Source: Kineosporia aurantiaca JCM 3230 | GTDB taxonomy: Bacteria; Actinomycetota; Actinomycetes; Actinomycetales; Kineosporiaceae | Length of the DNA: 64,000 bases | Assembly: GCA_000719025.1 (NCBI GenBank) | Contig: JODP01000012.1 | Span: forward strand, 248,001 to 312,000 | Direction: 5' to 3' | Shown here: piece after piece, positions 54,016 through 62,905 of the stretch | Numbering within the stretch: the first letter of the stretch is position 1 | Layout: each line of letters begins with the position of its first letter | Notes under the pieces: generated by a model | Told to the model about the DNA's origin: nothing | The model's database searches: none | Seen by the model: the letters and a program-made list of their open reading frames with translations, nothing else | Program-made: the position numbers and the translations under genes

Positions 54016-55307
54016 GGCCGGAGATTGCCAGACACCAGGGCCGGGGGTGAACCCGGGAGGGTCCGGGTGGGGGCCCAGAGCACGACCTGGGTGCCGCCGA
54101 GGTCCTGGTTGGAGAACACCTTCAGCCGGCCGCCGATCTGCTGGGCGCGTTCGGCCATCCCGACCACCCCGTAGTGCCCGGCGGCCGAGAGCCGGGTCAG
54201 GTCGTCCGGGACGCGGAAGCCGGAGCCGTCGTCCTCGATCATCAGCCGCAGGTTGCGGCCCTCGACGCTGAGGTCGACCCGGGCCCGGCCGGCGCCGGAG
54301 TGCTTGGCCACGTTGCCCAGGGCCTCGCGGACGATCCGCAGCACCTCGTGCCGCACCGGCAGGTCGACGTCCGGGACCTCGCCGATCCCGGTGGTGATCG
54401 GCAGGCCGGTACGGGCCGACCAGTCCTGGCAGGCGCGTTCCACCGCCTCGGCGAGGGTGGCGTCGAGGTCGTCGGCGCGCAGCATGCCCAGCAGGGCGCG
54501 GGCCTCGTCGGCGGCGGTCGAGGCGCCGACGGCGACGGTGCGGGCCAGGTCCGCGGCCAGGTCGGGGCGCTGGTGCACGGCGTCGGGCAGGGCGGTCGCG
54601 GCGAAGGACAGCCCGCGCAGCGTCTTCTCGACCGAGTCGTGCAGCTCGCGGGCGAAGCGGGTGCGTTCGGCGGCGACGGCGGAGTGCTCGATCGCGTCGA
54701 GGGCGGAGCGGGCGAGGTTGACGTGGCGGACCACGGCGGTGCGGGCGGTGGCGGCGGCCAGGCCGACCAGGATGTAGAGCGTGGGGACGCCGGACAGGTA
54801 GACGGCCAGGGTGGCGGGGACGTGGTCGAGGCGGATGATCCAGGCCACGACGGCGTACCCGGCGGCGGTCTGCAGGACCCATACCGGCCAGGCACGGAGC
54901 CCGGCGGTGACGCCGAAGACGGCGGCCGAGCCGCAGGAGAAGGAGAAGAACACCGGGCCGCCCTGCATCAGGGCGACGATCCCGGCCCCGGCCAGGAGCT
55001 CGACCAGGACGAACCAGGGCCAGTGGACGACCGCGGCCGGGGTGCGGACCAGGACGGCGAGTTCGGTGGCGGTCACCGCGGCGGCGATCAGGGTGCCCAG
55101 GAGCAGCCGGGCCGGGGCGGGGTCGATCAGCACGGCGGCGACCACCAGCATCAGGGTGGCGCCTAGGCGCAGGAGGAGCACGAACTGGCACAGACCGGCG
55201 ATACTCTCGGTCGCGCCGCTGACCCAGTGCCGCGGTTCGACCAGGTCGCGGGCCCGGGAACGGCTTGCCGGGGGTGTTCCGGTCGGGGAGGGGCTGCCGG
55301 CACTCAC
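54012..55307 (-). CDS. NarL-type sensor histidine kinase
   Basis: A 431-residue protein from GTG 55307 (start approximate; no strong ribosome site). Six or so hydrophobic segments (~40-200), then HisKA_3 (FARELHDSVEKTLRG) and an ATPase domain (IVREALGNVAKHS, GHYGVVGMAERA). It pairs with the overlapping response regulator. It has no extracellular sensor domain. Confidence 0.9.
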   Translation of the reverse strand: MSAGSPSPTGTPPASRSRARDLVEPRHWVSGATESIAGLCQFVLLLRLGATLMLVVAAVLIDPAPARLLLGTLIAAAVTATELAVLVRTPAAVVHWPWFVLVELLAGAGIVALMQGGPVFFSFSCGSAAVFGVTAGLRAWPVWVLQTAAGYAVVAWIIRLDHVPATLAVYLSGVPTLYILVGLAAATARTAVVRHVNLARSALDAIEHSAVAAERTRFARELHDSVEKTLRGLSFAATALPDAVHQRPDLAADLARTVAVGASTAADEARALLGMLRADDLDATLAEAVERACQDWSARTGLPITTGIGEVPDVDLPVRHEVLRIVREALGNVAKHSGAGRARVDLSVEGRNLRLMIEDDGSGFRVPDDLTRLSAAGHYGVVGMAERAQQIGGRLKVFSNQDLGGTQVVLWAPTRTLPGSPPALVSGNLRP

Positions 55308-55413
55308 CGGTGCAGCATAGGCAGGCTCGGAGCCGGGTGGTTCGCGGTAATGGATGCGTGATGCTTGCGCGATGGATGCGTGATGGTTGCGGTGAACGGA
55401 TGAGGAGCGGCGG

Positions 55414-56442
55414 ATGCGGGTACCGGGCGACTGGTCGGTGCGACAGGTGGCGGTCGCGGCGGTGTTGCTGGTCCTGTTCGTCGCCGTGGCGGCGATCGTC
55501 CCGGTGCTGATCCAGCCGGGCGACGACGGCTCCCCGGCCGCGGCCAGGCCCACCTCGGCACCGGTGACGAGTGGGCCGTCCATCGTGGGCAGTCCTGAGG
55601 CGACCCTCGCTGCCTCTCCCACCGCAACGGCGACCCCGGCCCCGAAGAAGACCGCGGCGTCCTTCGTTGTGCACCCGGCGGTCCGCCCCCGTCCGGTGAC
55701 CAACCCGCCGAACGCGACCTACAAGGAATTCCCGGTGGAGTGCGCGCCCGCCCGGACCACCGAGAAGCCCCCGGTGGCGGGTCTGGGTCCGTCCGGTACC
55801 GGGTATGACGTGTTCGGCAGCACCGAGACGACGCTGGCGGCGCCGGGCAAGACACCTTCGGGAGCGACGTCGTGCTCGAACCCGGGTGACCGGTCGACGT
55901 ACTGGGTTCCGCAGCTGACCCAGGGCGGCAGGGCGCTGGCGCCGGAGTCGTTCCAGGTGCTCTACAAGGGCGTGGTGAACGACTACACGAGCGTTCAGCC
56001 CTTCCCTGCGGGGCTGCGCATCCTGGCCGGGGGTAAGGGCGCCACGCCGTCCACAGCGCCCGAGAGCGCCGTCTCCTGGGCCTGCACGGGGTATGAGGAG
56101 AACCAGCTGCCCACACCCGGGACGTGCCACGACGGCGACCGGCTGATCGCGAAGATCGCCTCGCCCGGCTGCTGGGACGGGCACCGCCTGGACTCCCCGG
56201 GGCACCGCTCGCACCTGACCTGGGCGGCGTCCGGTGGCTGCCCGGCCAGCTATCCGGTGGCGATCCCGACGCTGCTGGTCCGGGTGGCCTACCCGTTCGA
56301 CGTCGCCCGGGCGGTGAAGGTGTCCGGGGGCGCCTACGGCTTCGGGGCGGTCGCCGGATGGCAGCCGAAGGTTCTGGGCCTGCTCGTGAAGGACTGCATC
56401 AACGCGGGCGAGCACTGCGGCGACGACGGCCGTCCGGACTGA
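55414..56442 (+). CDS. Membrane-anchored DUF1996 protein
   Basis: A 342-residue protein. One N-terminal helix (~10-33) anchors it, an Ala/Pro/Thr-rich linker follows, then a DUF1996 domain (~95-340): SNPGDRSTYWVPQL, FPAGLRILAGG, GDRLIAKIASPGCWDG and LDSPGHRSHLTW, with several Cys that may pair. The domain occurs in secreted fungal and bacterial proteins with no firm function. ATG 55414 follows AGGAG. Divergent from the two-component genes. Confidence 0.9.
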   Translation: MRVPGDWSVRQVAVAAVLLVLFVAVAAIVPVLIQPGDDGSPAAARPTSAPVTSGPSIVGSPEATLAASPTATATPAPKKTAASFVVHPAVRPRPVTNPPNATYKEFPVECAPARTTEKPPVAGLGPSGTGYDVFGSTETTLAAPGKTPSGATSCSNPGDRSTYWVPQLTQGGRALAPESFQVLYKGVVNDYTSVQPFPAGLRILAGGKGATPSTAPESAVSWACTGYEENQLPTPGTCHDGDRLIAKIASPGCWDGHRLDSPGHRSHLTWAASGGCPASYPVAIPTLLVRVAYPFDVARAVKVSGGAYGFGAVAGWQPKVLGLLVKDCINAGEHCGDDGRPD

Positions 56443-56750
56443 CCCTCACCCCGCTCGCCGGCTGATCGGGACGGGCCCGGGTCTGACCGTGAGACCCCAG
56501 TGGCACTCCGTGATCAACATACCCGCCCGTCACATAGAGCTACTCCGCCGGTTAATGCTGCAACGGTTTCGCCAACCGAGTGCACTCCCCGTGCCACCTG
56601 TAGTGACGACACCTCGGCTTAACGGTTGAACTGGGCTTTTTCGCGATCGAGCAGCTATCTTTCTCGCGAGCCGAGAGGTCTCGGCCGGTGGCGTCACCGG
56701 AGCTGGACGAAGCCGTTGACCCACACAGCAGGATCACGAGGAGTAACGGG
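56443..56750. other. 308-base intergenic region
   Basis: An A/T-richer stretch (~56515-56665) follows the DUF1996 stop and probably carries the promoter of the small-protein pair. No clear hairpin or palindrome was found. Confidence 0.5.
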
Positions 56751-57038
56751 ATGGATATCGACATCGTCACCACCACCGGGGAGCGGGCCGTCGTGACGCT
56801 CTCCCGCAGCGGTGACGGGGCAAGCGTCGATGTCTGGTACTGCGATGTCCAGCACGCCCACATCCCGCTCGACGAACTGCGGGGCTGGCTGTCCCGTCGG
56901 GGACCGGTCCGCGAACCCGGCCGCTGGGGCCGGGTCGAGTTCACCGTCCAGGAAGGGCGCACGCTGCTCACGGTCCGGCCCGAGGTGGTCGACCAGCCCC
57001 TCGTGCTCACCGATCTGTCCCACCTGACCAGTCCCTGA
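56751..57038 (+). CDS. Small protein of unknown function upstream of DUF397
   Basis: A 95-residue protein starting at ATG 56751 with GAGGAG upstream. It is predicted as beta-rich (DIVTTTGERAVVTLSRSG, VDVWYCDVQHAHIPLDELRGWL, VEFTVQEGRTLLTVRP). No signal or membrane helix. It precedes the DUF397 gene by 79 bases on the same strand. DUF397 genes usually pair with a helix-turn-helix protein; this one has no such motif. No family recognised. Confidence 0.75.
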   Translation: MDIDIVTTTGERAVVTLSRSGDGASVDVWYCDVQHAHIPLDELRGWLSRRGPVREPGRWGRVEFTVQEGRTLLTVRPEVVDQPLVLTDLSHLTSP

Positions 57039-57117
57039 AATGCACCGCCAGGCCGGCCGGACGCAGTGCCGGGCGGCCACCAGAACCACCGATGAACCGA
57101 GTGATTGGAGAGCGGTC

Positions 57118-57354
57118 ATGTCCGCAACCGAGGTCAATCTGCTGAGCGACGAGTCGGGCGAGCAGCTGGAATGGCGCAAGTCGTCGTTCAGCGCCGTGAA
57201 CGGCAACTGCGTCGAGATCGCGTTCCGCAGCAGCGGCGACGTGGCTGTGCGCGACAGCAAGGCCAAGGGGATGGGCCCGGTCCTCAGCTTCCGCAACGAC
57301 GAGTGGGCCGCCTTCCTCGACGGCATCGCCGCCGGGGAGATGCACGGCGCCTGA
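57118..57354 (+). CDS. DUF397-domain protein
   Basis: A 78-residue protein with the DUF397 core: EWRKSSFSAVNGNCVEIAF, VAVRDSKAKGMGPVLSF, EWAAFLDGI. ATG 57118 has TTGGAG upstream. In actinomycetes such proteins (Scr1/BldB-associated type) often act with an XRE-type regulator next door; here none is adjacent. Confidence 0.93.
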   Translation: MSATEVNLLSDESGEQLEWRKSSFSAVNGNCVEIAFRSSGDVAVRDSKAKGMGPVLSFRNDEWAAFLDGIAAGEMHGA

Positions 57355-57700
57355 GACCCGCCCGAACCACCCGAGAACCGAACCGGGCGACGAGTACTTG
57401 GTCTGCCCGCACCCCGCGGTCCCCAGAGAGCGACCCGACGGTGCGGTGGAGGCGAAGTGATCGGCTGCCGGACGCGTCTGCTCCGGCGATCACTTAGACC
57501 ACGTACTCGCGCCAGAACTCCGGCTCGATGAGCACCCGGCGGGGGCGGCCCGCCGGTCCACCGAGCGCTGCCGCCTGCCCGGACGCGGCCGGAACAGCCC
57601 CTTGCTTCACCACAGACCCTAAGGGTGCCCCCGCCCCGCTGTCCGGCGAATGACGAAACTGTGACCCGGAAGTGACCGGCCCGATCGATAAGGTCGGCCG
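57355..57700. other. 346-base intergenic region
   Basis: No supported gene is seen. It probably holds the end of the DUF397 transcript and the promoter of the acetyltransferase. Confidence 0.5.
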
Positions 57701-58147
57701 GTGTTCACCTTCCGGACCGCAACCCCCGAAGACGTCCCCGCGCTGCTCGGCTTCTGGGCGACCGCCGCCGAGAACACCTCCCGGCCGCAGGATTCCGCCC
57801 CGGCCGTCGAGAACCTCCTCCAGCGCGACCCGGACGCGCTGATCCTGGCCCTGGACCCCACCGACGAACAGATCGTCGGCTCGGTGATCGCCGGATTCGA
57901 CGGCTGGCGCTGCCACCTCTACCGGCTCGCGGTCGCCCCGGACCGCCGCCGACAGGGCATCGCCACCGCCCTCATCGACCACGCCGAGGCCCGATTCCGC
58001 GCGCTCGGCGGCACCCGCTCGGACGCAATGGTGCTGGACGACAACGTCTCGGCACAGAGCGCCTGGTGGGCCCGCGGATACCGGGTGCAGGAGGAATGGT
58101 CGCGGTGGATCAGGCCGCTCGCGGACGACGGGCGCCCGCAGCGGTGA
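57701..58147 (+). CDS. GNAT-family acetyltransferase
   Basis: A 148-residue single-domain enzyme from GTG 57701 (AAGGTCGG upstream, modest). FRTATPEDVPALLGFW opens the fold; HLYRLAVAPDRRRQGIATALIDHA is the acetyl-CoA binding motif A; AWWARGYRVQEEW closes it. The substrate is unknown. Its end overlaps the convergent MFS gene by 38 bases. Confidence 0.91.
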   Translation: MFTFRTATPEDVPALLGFWATAAENTSRPQDSAPAVENLLQRDPDALILALDPTDEQIVGSVIAGFDGWRCHLYRLAVAPDRRRQGIATALIDHAEARFRALGGTRSDAMVLDDNVSAQSAWWARGYRVQEEWSRWIRPLADDGRPQR

Positions 58148-59330
58148 GGGCGATCGCGGTGAGGATCAGCAGGATGACCATCGTGCTGATCCCGGTCCAG
58201 CCCCAGCCGGCGAACACCATGCCCCCGGCCCAGCCGATCACGCTCGAACCGGAGTAGTAGAAGAGGTTGTAGAGCGAGGACGCCTGGGCCCGGCCCACCT
58301 TCGCGCGGGCGCCGACCCAGCCCGAGGCGATGGCGTGGGCGCCGAAGAAACCGGTGGTGAGGACGACCAGGCCGATCACGATCAGGACGAGGCTGGAGGC
58401 CAGGGTGAGGGCGACCCCGGCGATCATGACGACCGCCGAGAGCATCAGCACCGGACGCCGCCCGAACCGCCCGGCCAGCTTCCCCGCCTGCCGGGACGAG
58501 ACCGTGCCGGCCAGATAGGCGGCGAACAGCAGCGAGATCAGGCCGGCGCTGAGGGCGAAAGGCTCGGCCTCCAGTCGGAACCCGAGGTAGTTGTAGACCG
58601 CGACGAAGCCGCCCATCAGCAGGAAAGCCTGCGCGTAAAGCACCAGCATCCCGGGGTCCCGCAGATTCGCCACCACATTCCGCGCCAGCGGTGCCCTGTT
58701 CCGCACGAAGCCCCTGGCGGGCGGCGCCAGCACAACGAAGGCCAAGGACCCCAGCGCCGCGACCAGCCACGCCAGAGCGACACCCCAGCGCCACCCCCAC
58801 ACCTGCGCCACCGGCCCCGCGATCATCCGCCCACTGATCCCACCCAGCGTCGTCCCCGACACGTAGGTGGCCGCAGCGACCGTGGCGTGCGCGGGACTCA
58901 CCTCGTCGTGCAGGTAGGTGATGGCCAGCCCCGGAATCCCACCCAGGGCCAGCCCCTGCAGCAGGCGCAGCACGATCATTCCCTCGAAGCCCGGGCACAC
59001 CGTCCACGCCAGCCCGAACACCGCCGACAGCAGCATCGCCGCCCGCATAGCGGTCAGCCGCCCAATCCGGTCCGCCACCCACGACCACGGCAGCACCCCG
59101 ATAGCCAGGCCGATCGTCCCGGCCGACACCAGCAACGCCGACTGCGCCTCGGACTCGTCCATCGACGACGCCACCAGCGGCAACACCCCCTGCGGCGCGT
59201 ACAAGGCAGCAAAGCAGGCGATCCCGGCCGCCAGCAGGGCCAGAACAATGCGCCGGTACTCCCGGGACCCGACCTCATGCCCGGCCCAGACGCCGGACTG
59301 CCGGAGATCACGCGCAGGGGAGAGGGTCAT
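58110..59330 (-). CDS. MFS transporter (YnfM-like, 12 TMS)
   Basis: A 406-residue protein with twelve hydrophobic segments; motif A is VADRIGRLTAM. It resembles YnfM/CynX-type exporters of arabinose or aromatics. ATG 59330 begins with a soluble lead. It is divergent from a LysR regulator 70 bases away, the common arrangement for this family, and palindromic repeats lie between. Confidence 0.91.
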   Translation of the reverse strand: MTLSPARDLRQSGVWAGHEVGSREYRRIVLALLAAGIACFAALYAPQGVLPLVASSMDESEAQSALLVSAGTIGLAIGVLPWSWVADRIGRLTAMRAAMLLSAVFGLAWTVCPGFEGMIVLRLLQGLALGGIPGLAITYLHDEVSPAHATVAAATYVSGTTLGGISGRMIAGPVAQVWGWRWGVALAWLVAALGSLAFVVLAPPARGFVRNRAPLARNVVANLRDPGMLVLYAQAFLLMGGFVAVYNYLGFRLEAEPFALSAGLISLLFAAYLAGTVSSRQAGKLAGRFGRRPVLMLSAVVMIAGVALTLASSLVLIVIGLVVLTTGFFGAHAIASGWVGARAKVGRAQASSLYNLFYYSGSSVIGWAGGMVFAGWGWTGISTMVILLILTAIALTAAGARRPRAA

Positions 59331-59365
59331 GCAGATGACGTTAAGTCGCTCCCGGCGATAGCACT

Positions 59366-59403
59366 AATGCATGAATGAACGCGACGCATAGCATGAATGC
59401 ATG
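59366..59403. promoter_or_regulatory. Repeated GCATGAATG elements between MFS and LysR genes
   Basis: Two direct copies of GCATGAATG (~59369-59377 and 59391-59399), each flanked by ATGCAT palindromes, lie in the 70-base divergent gap. The layout fits LysR-type binding boxes (T-N11-A) for the adjacent regulator. Confidence 0.55.
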
Positions 59404-60321
59404 GATCAAGGAGATGGAACCCCGTCCGGACTACGACCCATCCTGTCCGCCCTGCCTCTACTGGCCGCCGTCGCCGACACCGGCGGAGTCTCGGCCGCAG
59501 CCGACGAACTCGGCGTACCCCAGTCCACCGTCAGCCGCGGCATCGCCCGCCTCGAACGCGAACTCGGCTGCACCCTCCTGGAACGCGACGGCCGCGGCAT
59601 CCGCCTCACCCCCGACGGCCAGCACTTCGCCACCACCACCCACCGCGCCCTCGACCTGATCACCGAAGCCATCACCCAACTCCGCACCGACGCCACCCGC
59701 CGCGCCGACACCGTCTCCGTCGTCTTCCAGAACTCCCTCGGCCGCTCCGTCATCCCCGCCCTGGTCAAAGCCCTCGTCACCGACCGACCCGGCACCCACG
59801 TCAACCTCCGCCAAGGAGGCCGCGCCTTCTGCCTCACCGAATTCACCGACGGAGCAGCCGACCTCGTCCTCGTCTCCCCACCCCTACCCCCAGCCGAAAA
59901 CGTCACCACCGTAAGCCTCTACACCGAACACCTGGTCCTCGCCGTACCCCGCACCCACCGCCTCGCCCAACGTCCCTCAATCCGCCTCCCCGACCTCGAA
60001 GGCGAACCCACCCTCGCCCTCTCACCCGCCTACGGACTGCGCTCCATCACCGACACCCTCCTCCAGAACGCCGGCGTCCGCGTCACCTACGCCTTCGAAG
60101 GAGAAGACGTCCTCACCGTCCGCGGACTCGTCGCCGCCGGACTCGGAGTCGCCATCGTTCCCCCACTCGGCTCCACCCCCGACCTCACCGAAATCCCCAT
60201 CGACGACCCTGACGCCACCCGCGAACTCGCCGCCTCCTGGAACCCCACCAAAGCCCAGCGCCCCGCCCTCACCGCACTCATCGACCTCGTCCGCACAGAC
60301 CTCTCCTGGCTCCCCACCTAG
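59401..60321 (+). CDS. LysR-family transcriptional regulator
   Basis: A 306-residue protein. An N-terminal helix-turn-helix (LLAAVADTGGVSAAADELGV, STVSRGIARLERELG) and a periplasmic-binding-like effector domain (VSVVFQNSLGRSVIPAL, VAAGLGVAIVPP) are typical. Its codons are unusually C-ending even for this DNA. It probably controls the divergent MFS gene and itself. Confidence 0.93.
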   Translation: MDQGDGTPSGLRPILSALPLLAAVADTGGVSAAADELGVPQSTVSRGIARLERELGCTLLERDGRGIRLTPDGQHFATTTHRALDLITEAITQLRTDATRRADTVSVVFQNSLGRSVIPALVKALVTDRPGTHVNLRQGGRAFCLTEFTDGAADLVLVSPPLPPAENVTTVSLYTEHLVLAVPRTHRLAQRPSIRLPDLEGEPTLALSPAYGLRSITDTLLQNAGVRVTYAFEGEDVLTVRGLVAAGLGVAIVPPLGSTPDLTEIPIDDPDATRELAASWNPTKAQRPALTALIDLVRTDLSWLPT

Positions 60322-60421
60322 GTCACGACAAGTTGCACCCCTCATACCCCAGGACAACACTCGCCGGTAAGCACGGATCCGCCCCATACGTCCGCAGCGC
60401 AAACCACGAGGAGAAACCCCC

Positions 60422-60652
60422 ATGTACATCGGCGGCGGCATTGCCCTACTGGTGATCGGCGGAATCCTGGCCTTCGGCGTCAGTGACCGCGTAGACGGCC
60501 TCGACCTCACCGCCATCGGCTACATCTGCATGGGCGGCGGAATCCTCGCCATCATCCTCAGCCTGGTCCTCAACCAGCAGCGTTCCAACACCTCCCACAC
60601 CGAGGTCGTCGAACGCCGCAACACCGGCACCCCGCCCCAGCCCCCGCTCTGA
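60422..60652 (+). CDS. DUF6458-like two-helix membrane protein
   Basis: A 76-residue protein from ATG 60422 (GAGGAGA upstream). Two hydrophobic helices flank VDGLDLTAIGYICMGGG, the pattern of small DUF6458 actinobacterial proteins. A polar tail carries Pro at the end. No known function. Confidence 0.85.
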   Translation: MYIGGGIALLVIGGILAFGVSDRVDGLDLTAIGYICMGGGILAIILSLVLNQQRSNTSHTEVVERRNTGTPPQPPL

Positions 60653-60673
60653 CCCCCGCTTTGCTTTGACCCC

Positions 60674-61321
60674 TCAGAACGCCGCAACACCCCGCTGCCG
60701 CTCGCGACGGGTAAGCGAGCTGACCACCGCCGACTGCCCGTTGCGACGCACCGAAAGCCTGATCAACAGCTGAATTACCGGCTCAAACACAGCAGGCTCA
60801 AATTCCGGGGTAGGAACACCAAGGCTCAGCGCCAGATCATCCGCATGCACCACGATCTCCAGCATCCGCGTCAACAGAAACGCATCCCGCGACAACGACC
60901 ACCCCTGCCACGGCAAACCCGCCGCCGCACCCGCGGTGCCCTCGGTGAGCATGGTGGTCACCTGCGCGGCGGCGGTCGCGGTGGTCTCCCTCAGTTTGAG
61001 GACGCCCTCCAGCGCCTCTGCGTCGTACCCGCTGCGGTCGTTCTCGGGGTCGTCGGGGGAGGTGGTCTTGGTCCACGCTGCCCGCGCGTAGTGCTCGTCC
61101 GCCCCGCCATCGAGGAGCGGGAAGTCGGTGGGCTGACTCAGGAGCTGATGCGCGACGACCACCTGGCGATTGAGGTGGCAGGCCAGGGACCCGACGGACA
61201 TCTTCGCCAGGGCGCTCTCCTGGGTCCAGCGCTCTTCCAGGGCCGGCTCGGCGATCAGGGTGGAGACGTGGGGGAGGGCCTTGAGGAACGTGGCGTCGTA
61301 ATGGTTCACGGTGTTGGTCAC
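60674..61321 (-). CDS. DinB/mycothiol-dependent maleylpyruvate isomerase N-terminal domain protein
   Basis: A 215-residue protein starting at GTG 61321. A four-helix metal-binding fold is suggested by SVGSLACHLNRQVVVAHQLL (early His), and by TRMLEIVVHADDLALSLGV, where the family supplies Glu and His ligands. Such proteins often use mycothiol in actinomycetes. The substrate is unknown. It converges on the DUF6458-like gene with a 21-base gap. Confidence 0.88.
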   Translation of the reverse strand: MTNTVNHYDATFLKALPHVSTLIAEPALEERWTQESALAKMSVGSLACHLNRQVVVAHQLLSQPTDFPLLDGGADEHYARAAWTKTTSPDDPENDRSGYDAEALEGVLKLRETTATAAAQVTTMLTEGTAGAAAGLPWQGWSLSRDAFLLTRMLEIVVHADDLALSLGVPTPEFEPAVFEPVIQLLIRLSVRRNGQSAVVSSLTRRERQRGVAAF

Positions 61322-61385
61322 GAGGTTTCATCCTGCCAGTGGACGCTCGGGGGCGGCAGGGGTTTACGGCTGCGGGGTAGGGGGT

Positions 61386-61477
61386 GGGCTGTGCGGCGGG
61401 GCCCAGGCTGTGCGGGGGAGACTCAGGCTGTGCGCCGGGACTCAGGCTGTGTGTGGGGGAGACCCAGGCTGTACCGG
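61386..61477 (+). repeat. Imperfect ~20-base tandem repeat
   Basis: About five units opening with caggctgtgcggg and ending in gagact or similar (unit starts near 61386, 61404, 61424, 61443 and 61465). Unit length varies from 18 to 22 bases. It is not in a gene. Confidence 0.8.
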
Positions 61478-61614
61478 CGGAAGTTGCCTCGGCTTCGGGG
61501 CACCCCTCCGGGCTTGCTTGCTCCCTACGCCCGAAGGCCGCGGCGGCCGCGATCTGTCAGCCTCTCCCGGTTCGGCTTTCAGTTCTTCGGCCCGCGGTTA
61601 TTGGTGATAACAGG

Positions 61615-61628
61615 CTATGGCGCCACTT
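61615..61628 (+). repeat. Dispersed 14-base motif, copy 3
   Basis: TGATAACAGGCTAT in the gap between the DinB-like and integrase-like genes, with no nearby stop or start. Confidence 0.85.
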
Positions 61629-61822
61629 TGAACTCTTACCCCTAACTGCGCCCCGAGAGCGGGGGCCTTGGTTTTCCGTACCTCCAGATCAGAGGAAGGG
61701 CGGCCCGTCTCAGTTCCCCTGATCTGGCGGATTGAGGCTTCTGCCTGCTGGAGCCCTACGTGGCCCCCGAAGCCCACACCTGGACGGCTTTTCCGCCTCT
61801 AGCCACGGATGTGCCAAGGCGA

Positions 61823-62815
61823 TTAGAGCCGCTCCGAGTCCTCGAGGGTGAGCAGCGACCGACGCAGGTGGTCGAAGGACAGGGGAAGGTGGCTCACGGG
61901 AACTCCGTCTCGGCCCAGGGGGAGCGTGGTGCGTGAGCCGGCTGCGAGTTCGGCGTTGAAGTTCTTGGCCTGTCCGACGTAGCTGCGCTCTAGTCCACGG
62001 GGATGGAGCGGTAGGCCCGCGGGCCGGATGACTCCCTCGTCTGTCGGAGAGGCGCGGACCGATACCCACAGCGTGTTCGGCGGGCTGCCCTCGAGCTTGT
62101 CCACCAGGGTTTGGCGCACCTCGAGCCAATTCTCGAGCAGATGACCGAGGGCTGGCTCCAGCGTGGCGCGGCCGGTGTAGCCCGCGGGGGCAGGTTCGTC
62201 CGGGGCGAGGGGGAGAGCGGGGATCGTTACGCGGCCATCGGTGCTGGTGCGGACGTCGTCCAGGGTCATGTCGCAGAGGTCGACTGGGCGCAGCGGGGTG
62301 GTGATCATTACCCCGAGCATCGCGCTGAGCCGGACCGCGGCCTTGGACGGCGGGTCGATGGCGACTAGATCGAACGCGACGTGACGGAGGGCCCGGGCGT
62401 TCATCGGGGTAGGGGTGCGCAGCTGAACGGCGGGCTCGGTGTGCGTGATGGGGGTGCTGCCGTTGGCCAGGGCAAGAGCCCGTAGGGCGGCGGCTCGAGC
62501 TCGTGATGCGGCCTGGCTTTTGGCGGCCCCTTCGCTCTTGGCAAGGATGCCGGTGGCAGCCCAGGGGAGAAACCAGGCAGCGAACTCCTCGCTCAGGATC
62601 TCGGTGACGTCGATCCGGTTCTCCATCACGGTGAGCTGGTCGGGGAGGGTTTCGCGGACCTGCTCCTCGGTAGGCACGTCTCCGTGGATACGCTGCAGGG
62701 AAGCGGCGGTGACAGCCTGACTGAGGGCCCATTCCCGCTGCCGACGGGTAGAGCGAGAAGCACCGGAACGTTCGAGAACGCCGAGGTAGGTCTGAATCGC
62801 CGCTCTGGCCAACAT
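61823..62815 (-). CDS. Tyrosine recombinase (integrase)-like protein lacking the C-terminal tyrosine
   Basis: A 330-residue protein from ATG 62815 (start approximate; no ribosome site). The N-terminal ~100 residues resemble a core-binding domain (IQTYLGVLERSGASRST). The catalytic part has the first Arg box (TTPLRPVDLCDMTLDDV) and ends with LSFDHLRRSLLTLEDSERL, which contains an HxxR box, then stops at once. The later His/Trp and the nucleophile Tyr of active recombinases are missing. It may be a truncated or regulatory remnant. Copies of the dispersed motif flank it on both sides. Confidence 0.5.
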   Translation of the reverse strand: MLARAAIQTYLGVLERSGASRSTRRQREWALSQAVTAASLQRIHGDVPTEEQVRETLPDQLTVMENRIDVTEILSEEFAAWFLPWAATGILAKSEGAAKSQAASRARAAALRALALANGSTPITHTEPAVQLRTPTPMNARALRHVAFDLVAIDPPSKAAVRLSAMLGVMITTPLRPVDLCDMTLDDVRTSTDGRVTIPALPLAPDEPAPAGYTGRATLEPALGHLLENWLEVRQTLVDKLEGSPPNTLWVSVRASPTDEGVIRPAGLPLHPRGLERSYVGQAKNFNAELAAGSRTTLPLGRDGVPVSHLPLSFDHLRRSLLTLEDSERL

Positions 62816-62822
62816 GATTGCA

Positions 62823-62836
62823 TGATAACAGGCCGT
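62823..62836 (+). repeat. Dispersed 14-base motif, copy 4 (variant)
   Basis: TGATAACAGGCCGT, identical to the others for the first 11 bases, in the 90-base gap between the integrase-like and methyltransferase genes. It lies directly before the start codon of the former. Confidence 0.8.
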
Positions 62837-62905
62837 GTGCTCACATTCGTCTTTTGAACGCAGAAAATCGCAGCAAGCAGCGGAAGCAAGGCATGCTGGT
62901 GAGTC

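Larger units (their letters stand above)
61322..61822. other. 501-base intergenic region with repeats
   Basis: No supported gene. It contains a degenerate tandem repeat (61386-61477), a copy of the dispersed motif (61615-61628) and a 9-base inverted repeat CCAGATCAG/CTGATCTGG (61684-61692, 61719-61727) that may end the integrase-like transcript. Confidence 0.7.

Noticed and set aside
61710..62732. Second long minus-strand frame overlapping the integrase-like gene, possibly its frameshifted end
   Set aside because: Its translation is Arg/Pro/His-rich without motifs, and no recombinase Tyr or second His box appears where the integrase-like gene stops.
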